A stretch of DNA of 61,959 nucleotides from Bacteroidaceae bacterium (GCA_017444485.1 JAFSWM010000033.1:1-61959), one strand, 5' to 3'. Counted from the first letter of the stretch, positions 15,116 to 25,500 are shown. Notes: a model not told the origin generated them from the sequence alone. Numbers and translations: made by a program.

Positions 15116-17272
15116 TCAGAAAGATATCTTCCAGGTGCGTTCGCCGTCGCGCACGATGTACACCCCGTGCAGGCGGCTCAGCGAGGTGGGCACCACACGC
15201 CGTCCGTTGATGGCAAACACCTCCACGTCGCGCCCGTTGCCTGAGAGGACGAACTTGCCGTTGCGCACTTCAAGTTCGCCGCGTTGCAGTTCGGGCGTAG
15301 TGATGGCGGTGGGCGTCATGGTCTCGGAAGATGCGGCGGCGAATACTGCGGCGTATTTGCAGCCCGCGTCGCTCGTGTTGGTGCCATTGCCCCAGTTGAG
15401 GATGCGCCAGTTGTTGGAGGTCTCGCTCTGGTTGAGTTGGCTGGTGCCGTTGGTCACAGCGAAGAGGCAACTCATTTGGCCGCTCGTGGTGAGCGTCCAA
15501 CCGGTGGTGGGTTGTGTGGCAGAGGTCTTCATCTGTGCGGCGGGACTGGTGACAGTGCCCGGGGCGATGTAACTGTTGTCCGCGCGGTTGATGATGTCGT
15601 ATGCACCATCGGCGCGCAGCACGAACTTCCACTGCGAGGCTTCACCCTGCGGAGCCGTTTCGCCCGTCATGCCCTGGCCTGCACCTTGCGATGTGGCGTA
15701 GCGCGGGCGGTCGGGCGTGTAGAGATAGTACCAGAAGCAGGTATCTGCACTGGTCAGCGGCTGACGCATTTGTGCCAATTGTTCCGACAGGCGGCGCGCC
15801 ATGGCGGTCTGCGTGCTATAAACGTTGTTGCTCTCGTACTTGGAGGTGCGAATGTTGTAGAGTTGGGGCGAACTGGAATAGCCAGTCTCGATGCCGGTCT
15901 GTCCTTGTGTGGCACCGCCGTTGCTGGGCTCGAGGTATTTCCAATACTTGACGCGATAGGAGAGGGCGCGCGACTGTGCCATTTCTACCACAAAGTCGCG
16001 GTTCTGTGTGTCTTCGCCAAGCCAAGTGGAGATGTGGTCCTGGCTGTCGTAGGCTGCGCCGAGAGGTATTTCTGCGCCGATCAGTGCTGCAAACGAGGCG
16101 ATGTCGTCGATGTGCGACACGAGGGCGTCGGATACTTTCCCCTCCTTGATTCGTGCTGGCCAGTTCACGATGAACGGCACGGCGGTGCCGGCTTCAAACA
16201 TGCTGTACTTGCCGCCGCGCCACGGGCCGCCGGGCTTGTGCGTGCCGCAGAGGGCCACGGCCTGGTCCTGATAGCCGTCGTCGAGCACGGGGCCGTTGTC
16301 GCTGGTGATGACCAGGAGCGTGTTGTCGGCAATGCCGAGGCTGTCGAGGGCGCGTGCTATCTCGCCCACCGTGTAGTCGAATTGTAGGATGGCGTCACCG
16401 CGCAGGCCGAGTACGCTCTGCCCGCGGAAACGGTCGGCGGGCCAGCGGGGCACGTGCGGGTCGTTGGTGCAGAGATACATAAAGAAAGGCTGGTCGCCGC
16501 ACTCGGCCATGAACTGCACGGACTTGGCGATGATGGTGTCGGCAAGTATTTCATCGCGCCACAATGCTCGTCCACCGCCTTTCTGGTATCCGATGCGCCC
16601 GATGCCGTTCACGATGGCCTGGTTGTGGCCGTGGCTGGATTTCAGATTGGTGAGCAGTTCGGGGTTGGCGGAGCCCGTGGGCTCACCGGCGAAGTTGCTG
16701 GAATAGGACACGTAGATGGGGTTGTCCGGATCGTGGTTGGCCACGCGTCCCTGCTCAATGAACACGGTGGGCACGCGGTCGGCAGTGGCGGCCATGAGGT
16801 AGTGGTAGTCAAAGCCGATATCGCGCGGCGTCCAGTCGAGTTCGCCGTTCCAGTCCTGCTGCCCGCCCACGCTTCCGAGGCCGAGGTGCCATTTGCCGAT
16901 GGCCGCTGTGCGATAGCCCGCGCTGCGGAACATGTCGGCCATGGTGTATTGTTCGGGCTTGATGATCATCCCCTCGTTGCCAGGCGCGATGTCCGTTCCG
17001 GGGCGGCGGAAAGCATATTCGCCGGTGAGCAGGGAGTAGCGCGAGGGCGTACTGGTGGAGGCGCAGGCGTGAGCGTCGGTGAAGCGTATGCCGTTTGCCG
17101 CGATGCTGTCCACACAGGGCGTGGAGATACGCGTGGCCCCGTAGCAGGAGAGGTCACCGTAGCCCAGGTCGTCGGCCACGAGGAAAATCACATTGGGGCG
17201 TTGTGTCGTCTGTGCCAGCGCGCTTGCAGCCACGCCGAGGCAGGGGAGCAAAGAAAGCGTAAAAGGTTTCAT
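15116..17272 (-). CDS. Secreted sulfatase (S1 family), Ser-type active site, T9SS-like tail
   Basis: A 718-residue exported hydrolase that removes sulfate esters from a glycan or other substrate. A signal peptide ends near residue 21 (ALAQ). PNVIFLVADDLGYGD supplies the metal-binding Asp34 and Asp35. The formylglycine motif is S74-T-P-S-R78, a serine type that needs an anaerobic (radical SAM) maturase, not encoded in this window. The alkaline-phosphatase-like domain ends near residue 470. An extra beta-rich domain follows (about 520-670), then a tail with VEVFAINGRRV and GVYIV, like T9SS sorting domains. No SusCD pair lies nearby, so the substrate is unknown. Confidence 0.92.
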   Translation of the reverse strand: MKPFTLSLLPCLGVAASALAQTTQRPNVIFLVADDLGYGDLSCYGATRISTPCVDSIAANGIRFTDAHACASTSTPSRYSLLTGEYAFRRPGTDIAPGNEGMIIKPEQYTMADMFRSAGYRTAAIGKWHLGLGSVGGQQDWNGELDWTPRDIGFDYHYLMAATADRVPTVFIEQGRVANHDPDNPIYVSYSSNFAGEPTGSANPELLTNLKSSHGHNQAIVNGIGRIGYQKGGGRALWRDEILADTIIAKSVQFMAECGDQPFFMYLCTNDPHVPRWPADRFRGQSVLGLRGDAILQFDYTVGEIARALDSLGIADNTLLVITSDNGPVLDDGYQDQAVALCGTHKPGGPWRGGKYSMFEAGTAVPFIVNWPARIKEGKVSDALVSHIDDIASFAALIGAEIPLGAAYDSQDHISTWLGEDTQNRDFVVEMAQSRALSYRVKYWKYLEPSNGGATQGQTGIETGYSSSPQLYNIRTSKYESNNVYSTQTAMARRLSEQLAQMRQPLTSADTCFWYYLYTPDRPRYATSQGAGQGMTGETAPQGEASQWKFVLRADGAYDIINRADNSYIAPGTVTSPAAQMKTSATQPTTGWTLTTSGQMSCLFAVTNGTSQLNQSETSNNWRILNWGNGTNTSDAGCKYAAVFAAASSETMTPTAITTPELQRGELEVRNGKFVLSGNGRDVEVFAINGRRVVPTSLSRLHGVYIVRDGERTWKISF

Positions 17273-17300
17273 AGGCAAGGTGTTATAAAAGTTCTGTGCG

Positions 17301-17309
17301 GCAAAAATA
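17301..17309 (-). promoter_or_regulatory. Promoter -7 box of the sulfatase gene
   Basis: TATTTTTGC on the minus strand, 28 bases before the start at 17272; it rules out the longer frame beginning at 17347. Confidence 0.7.
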
Positions 17310-17435
17310 CGTTTTTCTTTCGCTACGGCAAACCTGCCGTGGCACAATCTTAGCCTGATGGGCTTGGCTGTACCTCAAATTACGCTTAACTTCGCCGCTT
17401 CAAAGGCTTTGTCTGCCAGGCTACACTTCTTAATT

Positions 17436-18257
17436 ATGCCCGTAATCCCCATAATAAATATAGACGACAAGGCGCTTGATCCCTACGCACGCCTCACCGA
17501 GTCGCAGTTGCGCAGCCGGCTCAATCCAGAGCGGGCTGTGTTCATTGCTGAAAGCCCCAAGGTGATACGTGTGGCCCTGGATGCTGGATTGCAACCCCTG
17601 TCGTTGCTCTGCGAGGAGCGTCATATTTGCGGCGATGCCGCCGACATCATCGCTCGCTGCCCCTCGCTGCCCGTCTATACGGCATCGCGTTCGTTGCTTT
17701 CCGTCCTAACAGGATACACGCTCACACGCGGTGTGCTTTGTGCCATGCGCCGTCCGGCTCCTTCCACTCCTGCTGCCATTTGCAAGGGTGCGCGGCGCGT
17801 CTGTGTGTTACACGAAGTCACCGATACCACCAACGTCGGTGCCATTTTCCGTTCCGCTGCCGCGTTGGGTATAGATGCCGTGCTCCTCACGCCCGACACT
17901 TGCGACCCGCTCAACCGCCGCTCGGTGCGTGTGTCCATGGGAAGCGTATTCCTGGTGCCGTGGGCGTGGCTCGGGAGCGATAGGCCTTGTGACGAACTGA
18001 ACGCGTTGGGCTTTCGCACCATAGCGATGGCACTGAGTGCCGATTCCCTCCCGCTCGATAGTCCGGGCTTGCCCCTGGAACAGCCCCTGGCTCTTATATT
18101 CGGCACGGAGGGCGACGGACTTCCGCAAGAAACGATAGACCAGGCGGATTATGTGGTGCGAATACCCATGGCCCATGGGGTGGACTCGCTCAATGTGGCC
18201 GCTTCGTCGGCAGTGGCTTTCTGGCAGTTGCGGGCAGACCGCCATGGGAAGGGCTGA
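17436..18257 (+). CDS. SpoU/TrmH-family RNA 2'-O-ribose methyltransferase
   Basis: A 273-residue SPOUT-class methyltransferase predicted to methylate ribose in rRNA or tRNA. The three SpoU motifs are visible: TTNVGAIFRSAAALG near residue 130, LIFGTEGDGLP near 215 and IPMAHGVDSLNVAASSAV near 240. An N-terminal extension of about 120 residues resembles the substrate-binding part of larger SpoU enzymes. The ATG at 17436 is used because the family match begins there; a weak promoter-like TAACTTCGC is at 17397-17405. The rRNA or tRNA target cannot be told. Confidence 0.9.
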   Translation: MPVIPIINIDDKALDPYARLTESQLRSRLNPERAVFIAESPKVIRVALDAGLQPLSLLCEERHICGDAADIIARCPSLPVYTASRSLLSVLTGYTLTRGVLCAMRRPAPSTPAAICKGARRVCVLHEVTDTTNVGAIFRSAAALGIDAVLLTPDTCDPLNRRSVRVSMGSVFLVPWAWLGSDRPCDELNALGFRTIAMALSADSLPLDSPGLPLEQPLALIFGTEGDGLPQETIDQADYVVRIPMAHGVDSLNVAASSAVAFWQLRADRHGKG

Positions 18258-18365
18258 GAGAATAGAATTTTTGCTCGCCGCCGTACGGGGTTCATTATTT
18301 GGCCACCCGTCACGCTTACGACTTGAAAAAACTTCGCGGCGCCGGTAGCGTATAGCGTTTTTTCG

Positions 18366-18373
18366 TATTTTTG
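18366..18373 (+). promoter_or_regulatory. Promoter -7 box of the nucleosidase gene
   Basis: TATTTTTG 43 bases upstream of the ATG at 18417. Confidence 0.6.
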
Positions 18374-18416
18374 TTGCGCCGTCACTACACGGCTTTTCTT
18401 TAATACCTTTTCTATT

Positions 18417-19019
18417 ATGCCTGAGATACTCCTTGTCACTGCTCTCCATGAAGAGCAGATCCGCTTGCCGGAAGGCTTGTTCCACACGTCCACACTCGTC
18501 ACAGGTATGGGAAAAGTGCCCTGCACATATTCCTTAGCCCGTGTGCTGCAAGTGGCGCGCCCGCGCTTGGTACTCAACGTGGGAACTGTGGGCACCGTGC
18601 GCTATTCGCCAGGCGACGTGTTGGTGTGCCGCGATTTTGTGGACCGCAATTTGCTGGGGATTCAACTCCCTGGCGTTGCAGACCATATCGAAAGCACCGT
18701 CCCCGACCGCTATGCCCTCCCACCATCGGTTATCTCGGGTGTGGAAGACCGCGAGTTGTGCCCCGTCTGCGCCACAGGCGATAGTTTTGTGACGACCGAG
18801 GACCAGGCGTGCGGCGATGTGGTGGACATGGAGGCCTTCGCCCTGGCCTATGTGTGCCAGCAGGCCGATGTGGACTTCCTGAGCGTGAAGTGTGTCACCG
18901 ACGTGGTGGGTCGCAACAGCGTGGGGCTGTGGGAGGAACGCATTGCTGATGCCAGGCGCACACTGCAAGCCTTCTTTGAACGCTACGGCGAGGTGCTGGC
19001 TTCTAATTTCACCCGTTAG
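18417..19019 (+). CDS. Nucleosidase/nucleoside phosphorylase-family protein
   Basis: A 200-residue cytoplasmic protein of the PNP/MTAN fold, which cleaves the N-glycosidic bond of nucleosides such as methylthioadenosine or S-adenosylhomocysteine. Seen are the N-terminal LLVTALHEEQ, VLNVGTVGT near residue 55, and the catalytic region GDVVDMEAFALA near residue 140 followed by VKCVTDVVG with the conserved Asp. It is shorter than typical MTAN (about 230), so the exact substrate is uncertain. It ends 14 bases before the helix-hairpin-helix gene, which is probably co-transcribed. Confidence 0.85.
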   Translation: MPEILLVTALHEEQIRLPEGLFHTSTLVTGMGKVPCTYSLARVLQVARPRLVLNVGTVGTVRYSPGDVLVCRDFVDRNLLGIQLPGVADHIESTVPDRYALPPSVISGVEDRELCPVCATGDSFVTTEDQACGDVVDMEAFALAYVCQQADVDFLSVKCVTDVVGRNSVGLWEERIADARRTLQAFFERYGEVLASNFTR

Positions 19020-19033
19020 CCTGACCCCGACAA

Positions 19034-19990
19034 ATGCCGATTTTGCCTACGCGCCGACAGATGCGTGGCTATTTGGTGTGGGCTACGTTGCTGTTGCTGG
19101 CAGGTGCGGCAGGTATAGTGTTTTGGCTCACCCGAACGACGCTCGCCGATCAGCCGCTCACCGATGAGGAGGCCGCCACGCTTGACAGTTTCAGTAGGGC
19201 GGTGGCCGCCGACAGTGTGGCGCGGCGCGAGGAATGGGAAAACCGATATACGCACTACGGCAAACGCAGTGGGAATGGCGGCTATAAGGGCAGTTATGGC
19301 CAAAACCATGCTGCTGAAACATTCCCGTTCGATCCCAACCATTGTGACAGCCTTACATTTCTGCGCCTCGGACTGAAGCCGTGGCAAGCCCACAACGCCC
19401 TGCAATATCGCCGTAAAGGGGGAGTGTGGCGCAGTGCTGAACATTTCTCAAAACTCTACGGCCTTGAACCTGACGACTATAAGCGGCTGGCACCCTACAT
19501 TCGTATAGACAGCGCCATCAGCGCGAGACAGAATAAACGAGGCGCAAACCAAAACAACGAGCGTGCGACCGCTGCTGTGAGTCGCAAATACGAGCCTGGT
19601 AGTGTCGTGCTGGACCTCAATGCCTGCGACACCGCAGAATTGCGCTGCATCCCTGAGATAGGCGCATACCGAGCGCAAAAGATTGTGGAATATAGAGAGC
19701 GGCTGGGCGGTTTTGTGAGTGTCTCGCAACTGCAAGAGATACAGGGCTTGCCGCAGGGGATTGAGGCGTGGTTCGCGGTGGACGGCGATACCGAGCCAGA
19801 GCGTCTCAACGCCAATGCCGCGACGTTTCAAACCCTATTTCGTCACCCCTATATCAATTACGAACAGGCGCGTGAGATTATGAATTATCGCCGTCGCTAT
19901 GGTCGCCTCGAGAGCCTTGACGACTTGCGCCTCAGTCCCCACTTCACACCCGAGGATTTGCGTCGCTTGCGCCCATATCTCGAGTTTTGA
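19034..19990 (+). CDS. Membrane-anchored helix-hairpin-helix (ComEA-like) protein
   Basis: A 318-residue protein with one N-terminal membrane segment (residues about 12-33) and three helix-hairpin-helix units outside the membrane: around NHCDSLTFLRLGLKPWQA, NACDTAELRCIPEIGAYRA and NANAATFQTLFRHPYINYEQA. Each has the N-x-A-(D/T)-x-x-x-L start and I-x-x-Y-R end of ComEA-type DNA-binding repeats. Such proteins bind double-stranded DNA non-specifically; whether this one takes part in DNA uptake is unknown, as no other competence genes are present. Confidence 0.88.
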   Translation: MPILPTRRQMRGYLVWATLLLLAGAAGIVFWLTRTTLADQPLTDEEAATLDSFSRAVAADSVARREEWENRYTHYGKRSGNGGYKGSYGQNHAAETFPFDPNHCDSLTFLRLGLKPWQAHNALQYRRKGGVWRSAEHFSKLYGLEPDDYKRLAPYIRIDSAISARQNKRGANQNNERATAAVSRKYEPGSVVLDLNACDTAELRCIPEIGAYRAQKIVEYRERLGGFVSVSQLQEIQGLPQGIEAWFAVDGDTEPERLNANAATFQTLFRHPYINYEQAREIMNYRRRYGRLESLDDLRLSPHFTPEDLRRLRPYLEF

Positions 19991-19995
19991 GCCCG

Positions 19996-20044
19996 AAAAA
20001 TCCGCCTTGTAGCCGTATATGGTCCACAAGGCGGAATCTTTTTG
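19996..20044. terminator. Bidirectional terminator between the helix-hairpin-helix and AraC genes
   Basis: Perfect 10-bp stem TCCGCCTTGT (20001-20010) with ACAAGGCGGA (20026-20035), preceded by an A-run and followed by CTTTTTG, so it can end transcription from both convergent genes. Confidence 0.85.
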
Positions 20045-20055
20045 CGGGATAGAAC

Positions 20056-20952
20056 TTATACGGTGGGCATGGTGTGCTGTTTGCGGTACTGCTTGGGCGA
20101 CATACCGATGACTTTCGTGAAGAGGCGAGAGAAGTAGTAGTTGTCCTCAATGCCCAACTGTGCGCAGATGTCAAGAATGCGCAGGCGCGTGGTGACAAGA
20201 AGTTCGCAGGCGCGCTGCATCTTCATGATGTTGAAGTAGGTGATGGGGCTGTAGCCCGTCTTGCGCCGGAACAGGGAGGAGAAGTAGGTGGGCGTGTAGC
20301 CTGCGTGTGCGGCGATGTCCTCCAACTTGAGGCGGCGTTCCAAGTGCTCGCGCATGAACTTGGTAGCCACTTCCACCACCACATCGTTGGAAGAGGTTGC
20401 AGAGACCTGCTCCTCGCCGTCGCTGGAATGGCCGTAGAAGAGGTTGGCCAACGCGTAGGTCAGCATGCACGAGGCGTGGCGCATGGAGTTGATGGAAAAA
20501 CCGCGGTCAAAGCAGTTGAAGAGTTGTAGGAGCACGTGCTCCAGTTCGCGGCGCTCTGCCCCAACCAGCGTGACAGCGTGGTGCAGGCTACGCCGCGCAA
20601 CATCGCCAGAGAGCGTGCCACGGAAGCGGACGGCGATCAGTTCGCAGGATTCGCCCTTTGACGGAGTGAAAGAATACTCCTCGCCCGCTGGGATGACGAA
20701 ATACTGTCCGGCGCTGAAGCGTTTGTAGTTGCCATAGGCCGTCAGACTGCCACGTCCTTGCCGCATGTAAACAAGGATTGTGTCGCTTTGTTCAATGTGT
20801 TTAGGGTATGTAGCGGGGGTGTCCGATCCGAAATAGGAAAGGCCCGTCACAAACAGACGATCGCAGATAATATCTTCCCGCAGACTGGCTAACAATGGCT
20901 CTGGAACAATGGTCCGCAAAGAGGCGGGGAGAAAAGGTTTGCGTAGTGTCAT
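20056..20952 (-). CDS. AraC family transcriptional regulator
   Basis: A 298-residue DNA-binding protein. The N-terminal cupin-like effector domain includes SDTILVYMRQGRGSL and FSAGQYFVIPAGEEYSF (about residues 55-115), probably sensing a sugar or small molecule. The C-terminal 100 residues hold the two AraC helix-turn-helix units: LKLEDIAAHAGYTPTYFSSLFRR and RILDICAQLGIEDNYYFSRLF followed by the GMSPKQYRKQ signature. It is divergent from purN, but its targets are unknown; no carbohydrate operon is adjacent. The ATG at 20952 is preferred to 21021 because the promoter box at 20992-20999 lies between them. Confidence 0.93.
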   Translation of the reverse strand: MTLRKPFLPASLRTIVPEPLLASLREDIICDRLFVTGLSYFGSDTPATYPKHIEQSDTILVYMRQGRGSLTAYGNYKRFSAGQYFVIPAGEEYSFTPSKGESCELIAVRFRGTLSGDVARRSLHHAVTLVGAERRELEHVLLQLFNCFDRGFSINSMRHASCMLTYALANLFYGHSSDGEEQVSATSSNDVVVEVATKFMREHLERRLKLEDIAAHAGYTPTYFSSLFRRKTGYSPITYFNIMKMQRACELLVTTRLRILDICAQLGIEDNYYFSRLFTKVIGMSPKQYRKQHTMPTV

Positions 20953-20991
20953 ATATTGGCTTTTTTGAGTTGCTGATAGCAATTTGTAACA

Positions 20992-20999
20992 CAAAAATA
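20992..20999 (-). promoter_or_regulatory. Promoter -7 box of the AraC regulator gene
   Basis: TATTTTTG on the minus strand, 39 bases upstream of the chosen ATG. Confidence 0.55.
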
Positions 21000-21062
21000 A
21001 GTGTACCTGCCTAAATGACAAAGAATTTCAAGCAAAAAGTGAAGATTTCTCTTCCCTTGCTC

Positions 21063-21071
21063 TAATTTTGC
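21063..21071 (+). promoter_or_regulatory. Promoter -7 box of the purN-recO unit
   Basis: TAATTTTGC about 118 bases before purN. The leader between it and the start codon matches no riboswitch class I recognise. A second, imperfect box (ATACTTTGA near 21087) is also present. Confidence 0.5.
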
Positions 21072-21188
21072 TAATCAAATAGGCATACTTTGAGGTAGTA
21101 CATTGCACAGTCTGCCACCTTTGAGCATCGGGCAAGAGACTCATGACTAGCTTCAGATGGCTGTTACAAGTTTTTTTTCATTCAGATT

Positions 21189-21758
21189 ATGACACATATC
21201 GCCATTTTTGTTTCTGGCGGAGGGACAAACTGTGAAAATATCATCCGCCATTTTTCGGGTTCAACCGAGGTGAGCATCGACCTGGTGCTGAGCAACCGCA
21301 CGGATGCCTATGCACTGGTACGTGCACAGCGCCTCGGAGTGAAAACCGCCGTGCTGGGCAGGGCAGACTTCAACAACGAGCAGCGACTGATGCCGCTCTT
21401 GGAGGGCATTGACTTTATCGTCCTTGCGGGTTTTCTACTCATGGCTCCTCCGTTCCTCACTGCCGCCTACCCGCATCGTATGCTGAATATCCATCCCGCG
21501 CTCTTGCCGAAATACGGCGGGAAAGGGATGTACGGGCATCACGTTCATGAAGCAGTGAAGGCAGCCAACGAGAAGGAGACCGGCATCACAATACATTATG
21601 TGAGTGACGAGTGCGACGGCGGGGAAATCGTGTTCCAAGCAACCACACCGGTGCTTCCTCAGGACACGCCCGAAGATATCGCCGCCAAAGTTCATGAGTT
21701 AGAGCAGGCACACTTCCCCCGAGTGATAGAGGAGGTGGTGCGCGCCACATTCGAATAG
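21189..21758 (+). CDS. purN: Phosphoribosylglycinamide formyltransferase
   Basis: Third step of purine synthesis: transfers a formyl group from 10-formyltetrahydrofolate to GAR. The 189-residue protein is of normal size. The phosphate-binding SGGGTNCENI is at residues 9-18, and catalytic residues are visible as Asn100 and His102 in NIHPALLP and Asp142 in DECDGGE. recO starts at the base after its stop codon, so both are on one transcript. Confidence 0.96.
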   Translation: MTHIAIFVSGGGTNCENIIRHFSGSTEVSIDLVLSNRTDAYALVRAQRLGVKTAVLGRADFNNEQRLMPLLEGIDFIVLAGFLLMAPPFLTAAYPHRMLNIHPALLPKYGGKGMYGHHVHEAVKAANEKETGITIHYVSDECDGGEIVFQATTPVLPQDTPEDIAAKVHELEQAHFPRVIEEVVRATFE

Positions 21759-22487
21759 ATGATTACTCGTTCGCGCGCCATCGTACTCAGCGTGATTCGC
21801 TACGGGGACGACAAGCTGATCTGTCGCCTGCTGACCGAGCAGGATGGATGTGTGTCGTTCATGGTGCGGCGCGGGCGGGGAAGGGGCTCGCGCCACAGAC
21901 TCTTCCGACCTTTGGCGATGCTCAGCGTGGAGTGGGACAAGACAGCGCGCGACAGGCTTGTCCACCCTAAAAGCGTGACACCGCTCGAGACCTATGCCAC
22001 TATCCCCTATGAGCCCGAAAAGGCTTCCGTAGCCATGTTCCTCTGCGAGTTTCTCAACGCCGCATTGCGGAAGGAACCACCAGGAGGGGGACTGTTTAGT
22101 TTTGTGGAGAATGCCTTGCGATTTTATGACCGCGTATCAGATCGCCACGCCAATTTTCACCTGGTGTTTCTCCTCAATCTATCCGCCTTTCTCGGCTTAC
22201 AGCCCGATGCTGGTGGATATACCACTGGCAGCCATTTCGATATGCGCGATGGCTGTTTCACTCCACACTGTCCACAACACCCTGACTTCATTCCGCCCCA
22301 AGAGGCTTCGGCCCTGCCCGCCTTGTTGCGTATGAATTTTGCCAATATGCACCTCTTCAGGCTCAACGGGAGGGAACGCTCACGCCTTTTGCAGTATCTT
22401 GTGGCTTACTACAGACTCCATGTTCCCGACTTCCCTGAACTCAAATCCTTGCAAGTGCTTCGAGATATATGGGACACGGAAGCATGA
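21759..22487 (+). CDS. recO: DNA repair protein RecO
   Basis: A 242-residue recombination mediator that works with RecR to load RecA on gapped DNA. The N-terminal OB-fold is clear (TRSRAIVLSVIRYGDDKLICRLLTEQDGCVSFMVRRGR), followed by the helical region with FLCEFLNAALRKEPP and the C-terminal part containing FDMRDGCF in place of the zinc-finger cysteines found in some homologues. Directly abuts purN. Confidence 0.93.
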   Translation: MITRSRAIVLSVIRYGDDKLICRLLTEQDGCVSFMVRRGRGRGSRHRLFRPLAMLSVEWDKTARDRLVHPKSVTPLETYATIPYEPEKASVAMFLCEFLNAALRKEPPGGGLFSFVENALRFYDRVSDRHANFHLVFLLNLSAFLGLQPDAGGYTTGSHFDMRDGCFTPHCPQHPDFIPPQEASALPALLRMNFANMHLFRLNGRERSRLLQYLVAYYRLHVPDFPELKSLQVLRDIWDTEA

Positions 22488-22535
22488 TTGTGTACAAAAT
22501 CACACATTAGCACCCTCGCTTTTTGCCGAATGCGT

Positions 22536-22544
22536 TATTTTTGC
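22536..22544 (+). promoter_or_regulatory. Promoter -7 box of the large secreted protein gene
   Basis: TATTTTTGC 36 bases before the ATG at 22581; it excludes the upstream in-frame start at 22488. Confidence 0.7.
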
Positions 22545-22580
22545 GGCGAAAAGTTTACAAACCACTTCAAATCAATCTTT

Positions 22581-25500
22581 ATGAAGAACCTTTACACGCT
22601 TATTGCAGCGATGCTGCTCCTGGCTGTAGGGAACACACCTGTGTATGCCCAATATAAGCAAGGCGACGAGCCACTGGTGATCATCACCGACGGGCAGAAA
22701 GTGCTCCTGCAGAACGGACGCGAAGAGGCAATGACCACCTCGTACCTCAAGTGGTATGAGACTCCTGGAACTGCCGCCACGGACTATTTTACCGACAAGG
22801 TGGACGATAATTCTGTGATGCAGTTCGTTGACGCCGGCAATGGCTCCTACTATCTCTACAATCCCGCGCACGAGGCTTATATCGAAGACGCGAACTACCA
22901 GTATTCAACCACTTATTCCATGTACTGGACCACCGACAAGTCAAAGGCCGCCCGTTTCGCGCCCTCGGAGGAGATCGTCGCAGCCGACCATGTCACGCCC
23001 GCGCTGATGCTACACCACGAGGAGCCATGCTTCAATATGACAACGTGGTACCTCACCCCAGCCAATGTGTTCGGACATGGTGCAGGCTACACCTACTTAC
23101 TTTTGGACGGTTATGAATACTATAACGCATGGGTGATTTATGCAGTGGAGGAAACTGGTGGGAAATCCTATCTGGAGAATGTCCTTGAAACCTATTTCCC
23201 TGACGGCATTCCCGAAGGGCGCTGGATAGAAGGAACCGCCCCGGGCTGTGTGCCGACTGATATTTATGCGGCGCTGACCACCGCCTATAGCAATGCTGTC
23301 AGCGTGTATAACAACAGCGGTTCTTCGGAGGAAGAATATACTGCGGCTGCTAATGCCTTGATGACGGCTTATAACAATGTGGCGGCAGCGATCGTACCCA
23401 TCACACCCGGATACTATTACATTCGCAATGGCGCGTTCGACGCATACATTTATGCCTCATCAGAAGGCAGCGGCACCGACATTGTGAATCACGCCCGTTG
23501 GGCGGGAGTGGAACTGCCTGAGCAGTATGAAGCCTCAATCGCTCCTTACATCTGGAAGGTAGAAGCCATTGAGGGCGGCACAGGCTTCCGTTTCTTCAAT
23601 CCCTACTTTGAGAAATACCTCACACGTTCTGGCTCGTACGGCATGGCCACCCCCCTACAAGCAGATGGCGAGCAGACAGGAACCTTCGGCGTGACCTATC
23701 AAAACGAGGCCTATTCTGGATACGGCGGGTGCTTCAACATCACGAACTCCTACTTCGGCGGAAGAATACTCCGTGCTATCGGCGCGGGGGTGGGTTATTC
23801 CAGCGATTCGACCGACCCGAAGGATGACGATGCGTTGTGGCAGTTTATTCCTGTACCCGAAGGCTTCATCCAAGCCATGGAGGACGAAAAGACTGGCAAT
23901 ACCCTGCTTGCACAGATGAGCGAACTGGTGGAAAGCAGCAACGTACTTCTTGCCAATACTAAGGTGTACGACAGTCCGATGACCATCAACGGGCTGATAG
24001 ACACCCCGGGACTTATCAACGATCTGACCACCAATGCGCAAGAACCCACAGAGGGTGATGCGGCATATGCTATTGACGGCGATGTGACCTCTTTCTTCCA
24101 CACTTTGTGGAGCGATGGCAGTGCGCAGCCCGAGGGACGCCACAATTTCAGCGTTCAACTCGCAGAGCCCGTGCAGACCTTTGCGCTTAAAATCGTGAAG
24201 CGCACCAATGCCACCGGACTGGCACAAGGCTCGCCCTACTATCCTACGGCGCTCATTGTTTATACTGTGAATGGCGAGGAGGCCGATAGCGTGTGCAGCA
24301 TCAAGGCAATCTACAATCAGGGCTTCCTTCCCTTTGAGGGGAGCACAGAGCCGGCTGAAGACATGGTCAGCGTGAACTATATCACCCTGCCCGCTGCTTC
24401 AAGCAACCTGCGCTTTGACGTGGTGTCTAACGGCGGGAACAGCGAGCTTTACTTCTGTTTCTCGGAGGTGGGCATATTTAAAGCGGAGTACAACGCTACG
24501 GCTTCTCCCTATGAGAATATTCCGGAGGCGGTAAGGACTTCCTTCCTTGCAGCACTGGCCGCCGCCGAAGCCGAATTGGTTGCGGGCAAGCCCACCAACG
24601 AGACTTTGCAGGCCCTGCAAGAGGCTTACGAGGCGATGGATGATGCCTTTGCTGACCGCAGCGAACTGCGCGCGTTGCTCGATGAGGCACGCTCCTATGT
24701 GGACGAAGCAATAGAGCAGGACGAAGAGCCCGGCTATTACGCAGAGGGAAGTATTGACGTGGCAACGACAAAACTCAACGAACTGGAGACGGTCATAGAA
24801 TCTCTCGTAAACCCCTCCACGGAGGAGTTCCAAAATGTGAAAACGCGCATTGAGGCTGTGATGGACGAGTTTGACGGCAAACTCAACAAGCCCAGCGACA
24901 CCTCGCTCTATTATATCCAGAGTGCTTCGGCAGAGGGCGACAACTACTATCGCTACCTGTTCACGACTACCAATGACGTCATGGGTGCACGGCTCAATAG
25001 TACAGACGTGGCCGATCCTGGTGCATATTTATATTATATGTGGCGGATAGAACCCCAAAGCGATGGCACCTTCTATGTGCGCAATGCAGCCAGCGGAATG
25101 TATCTTGGCGGTTACGACACACGCTTGAACAACGTAACCTCCACCTACGAGCCAACACCGCTGCGTATCGTTTCTGCCCGCACACCTGGTGCACTTACCT
25201 TGCAGACTACCGACGGAAAGAGTCTCTTTGCCCTTGATTTCCAACAGGGCGTTACACTTCGTGAGGGTACGAAAGGCCCAGACGGCGCCGCTTTCAGTTT
25301 CATCCCGGCAGGCTTTGAGGGTATGCACACCACCAAGGCTTATCCCGGCACACAAATTGTCACCCTGCCTTTCGGCGTGTTTGGTAGCGTCATCGGTGGC
25401 GTGGCATATCAAATGACCGGTCGCATCACCACCGAAGGAACCGTAACAGCACAACTTGAGCCTTACGACGGATCTTCAATCATTCCTGCCGCCACACCAT

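Noticed and set aside
15604-15632. Sulfatase Cys-type active site (CAST before STPSR)
   Set aside because: The motif needs C/S-x-P-x-R. Only Ser74 has Pro and Arg at the right spacing, so the enzyme is Ser-type; Cys70 is four residues too early.
21072-21188. Riboswitch in the purN leader
   Set aside because: The leader is long enough, but I see no match to the purine, PRPP, folate or other known aptamer cores, and no clear terminator/antiterminator pair.
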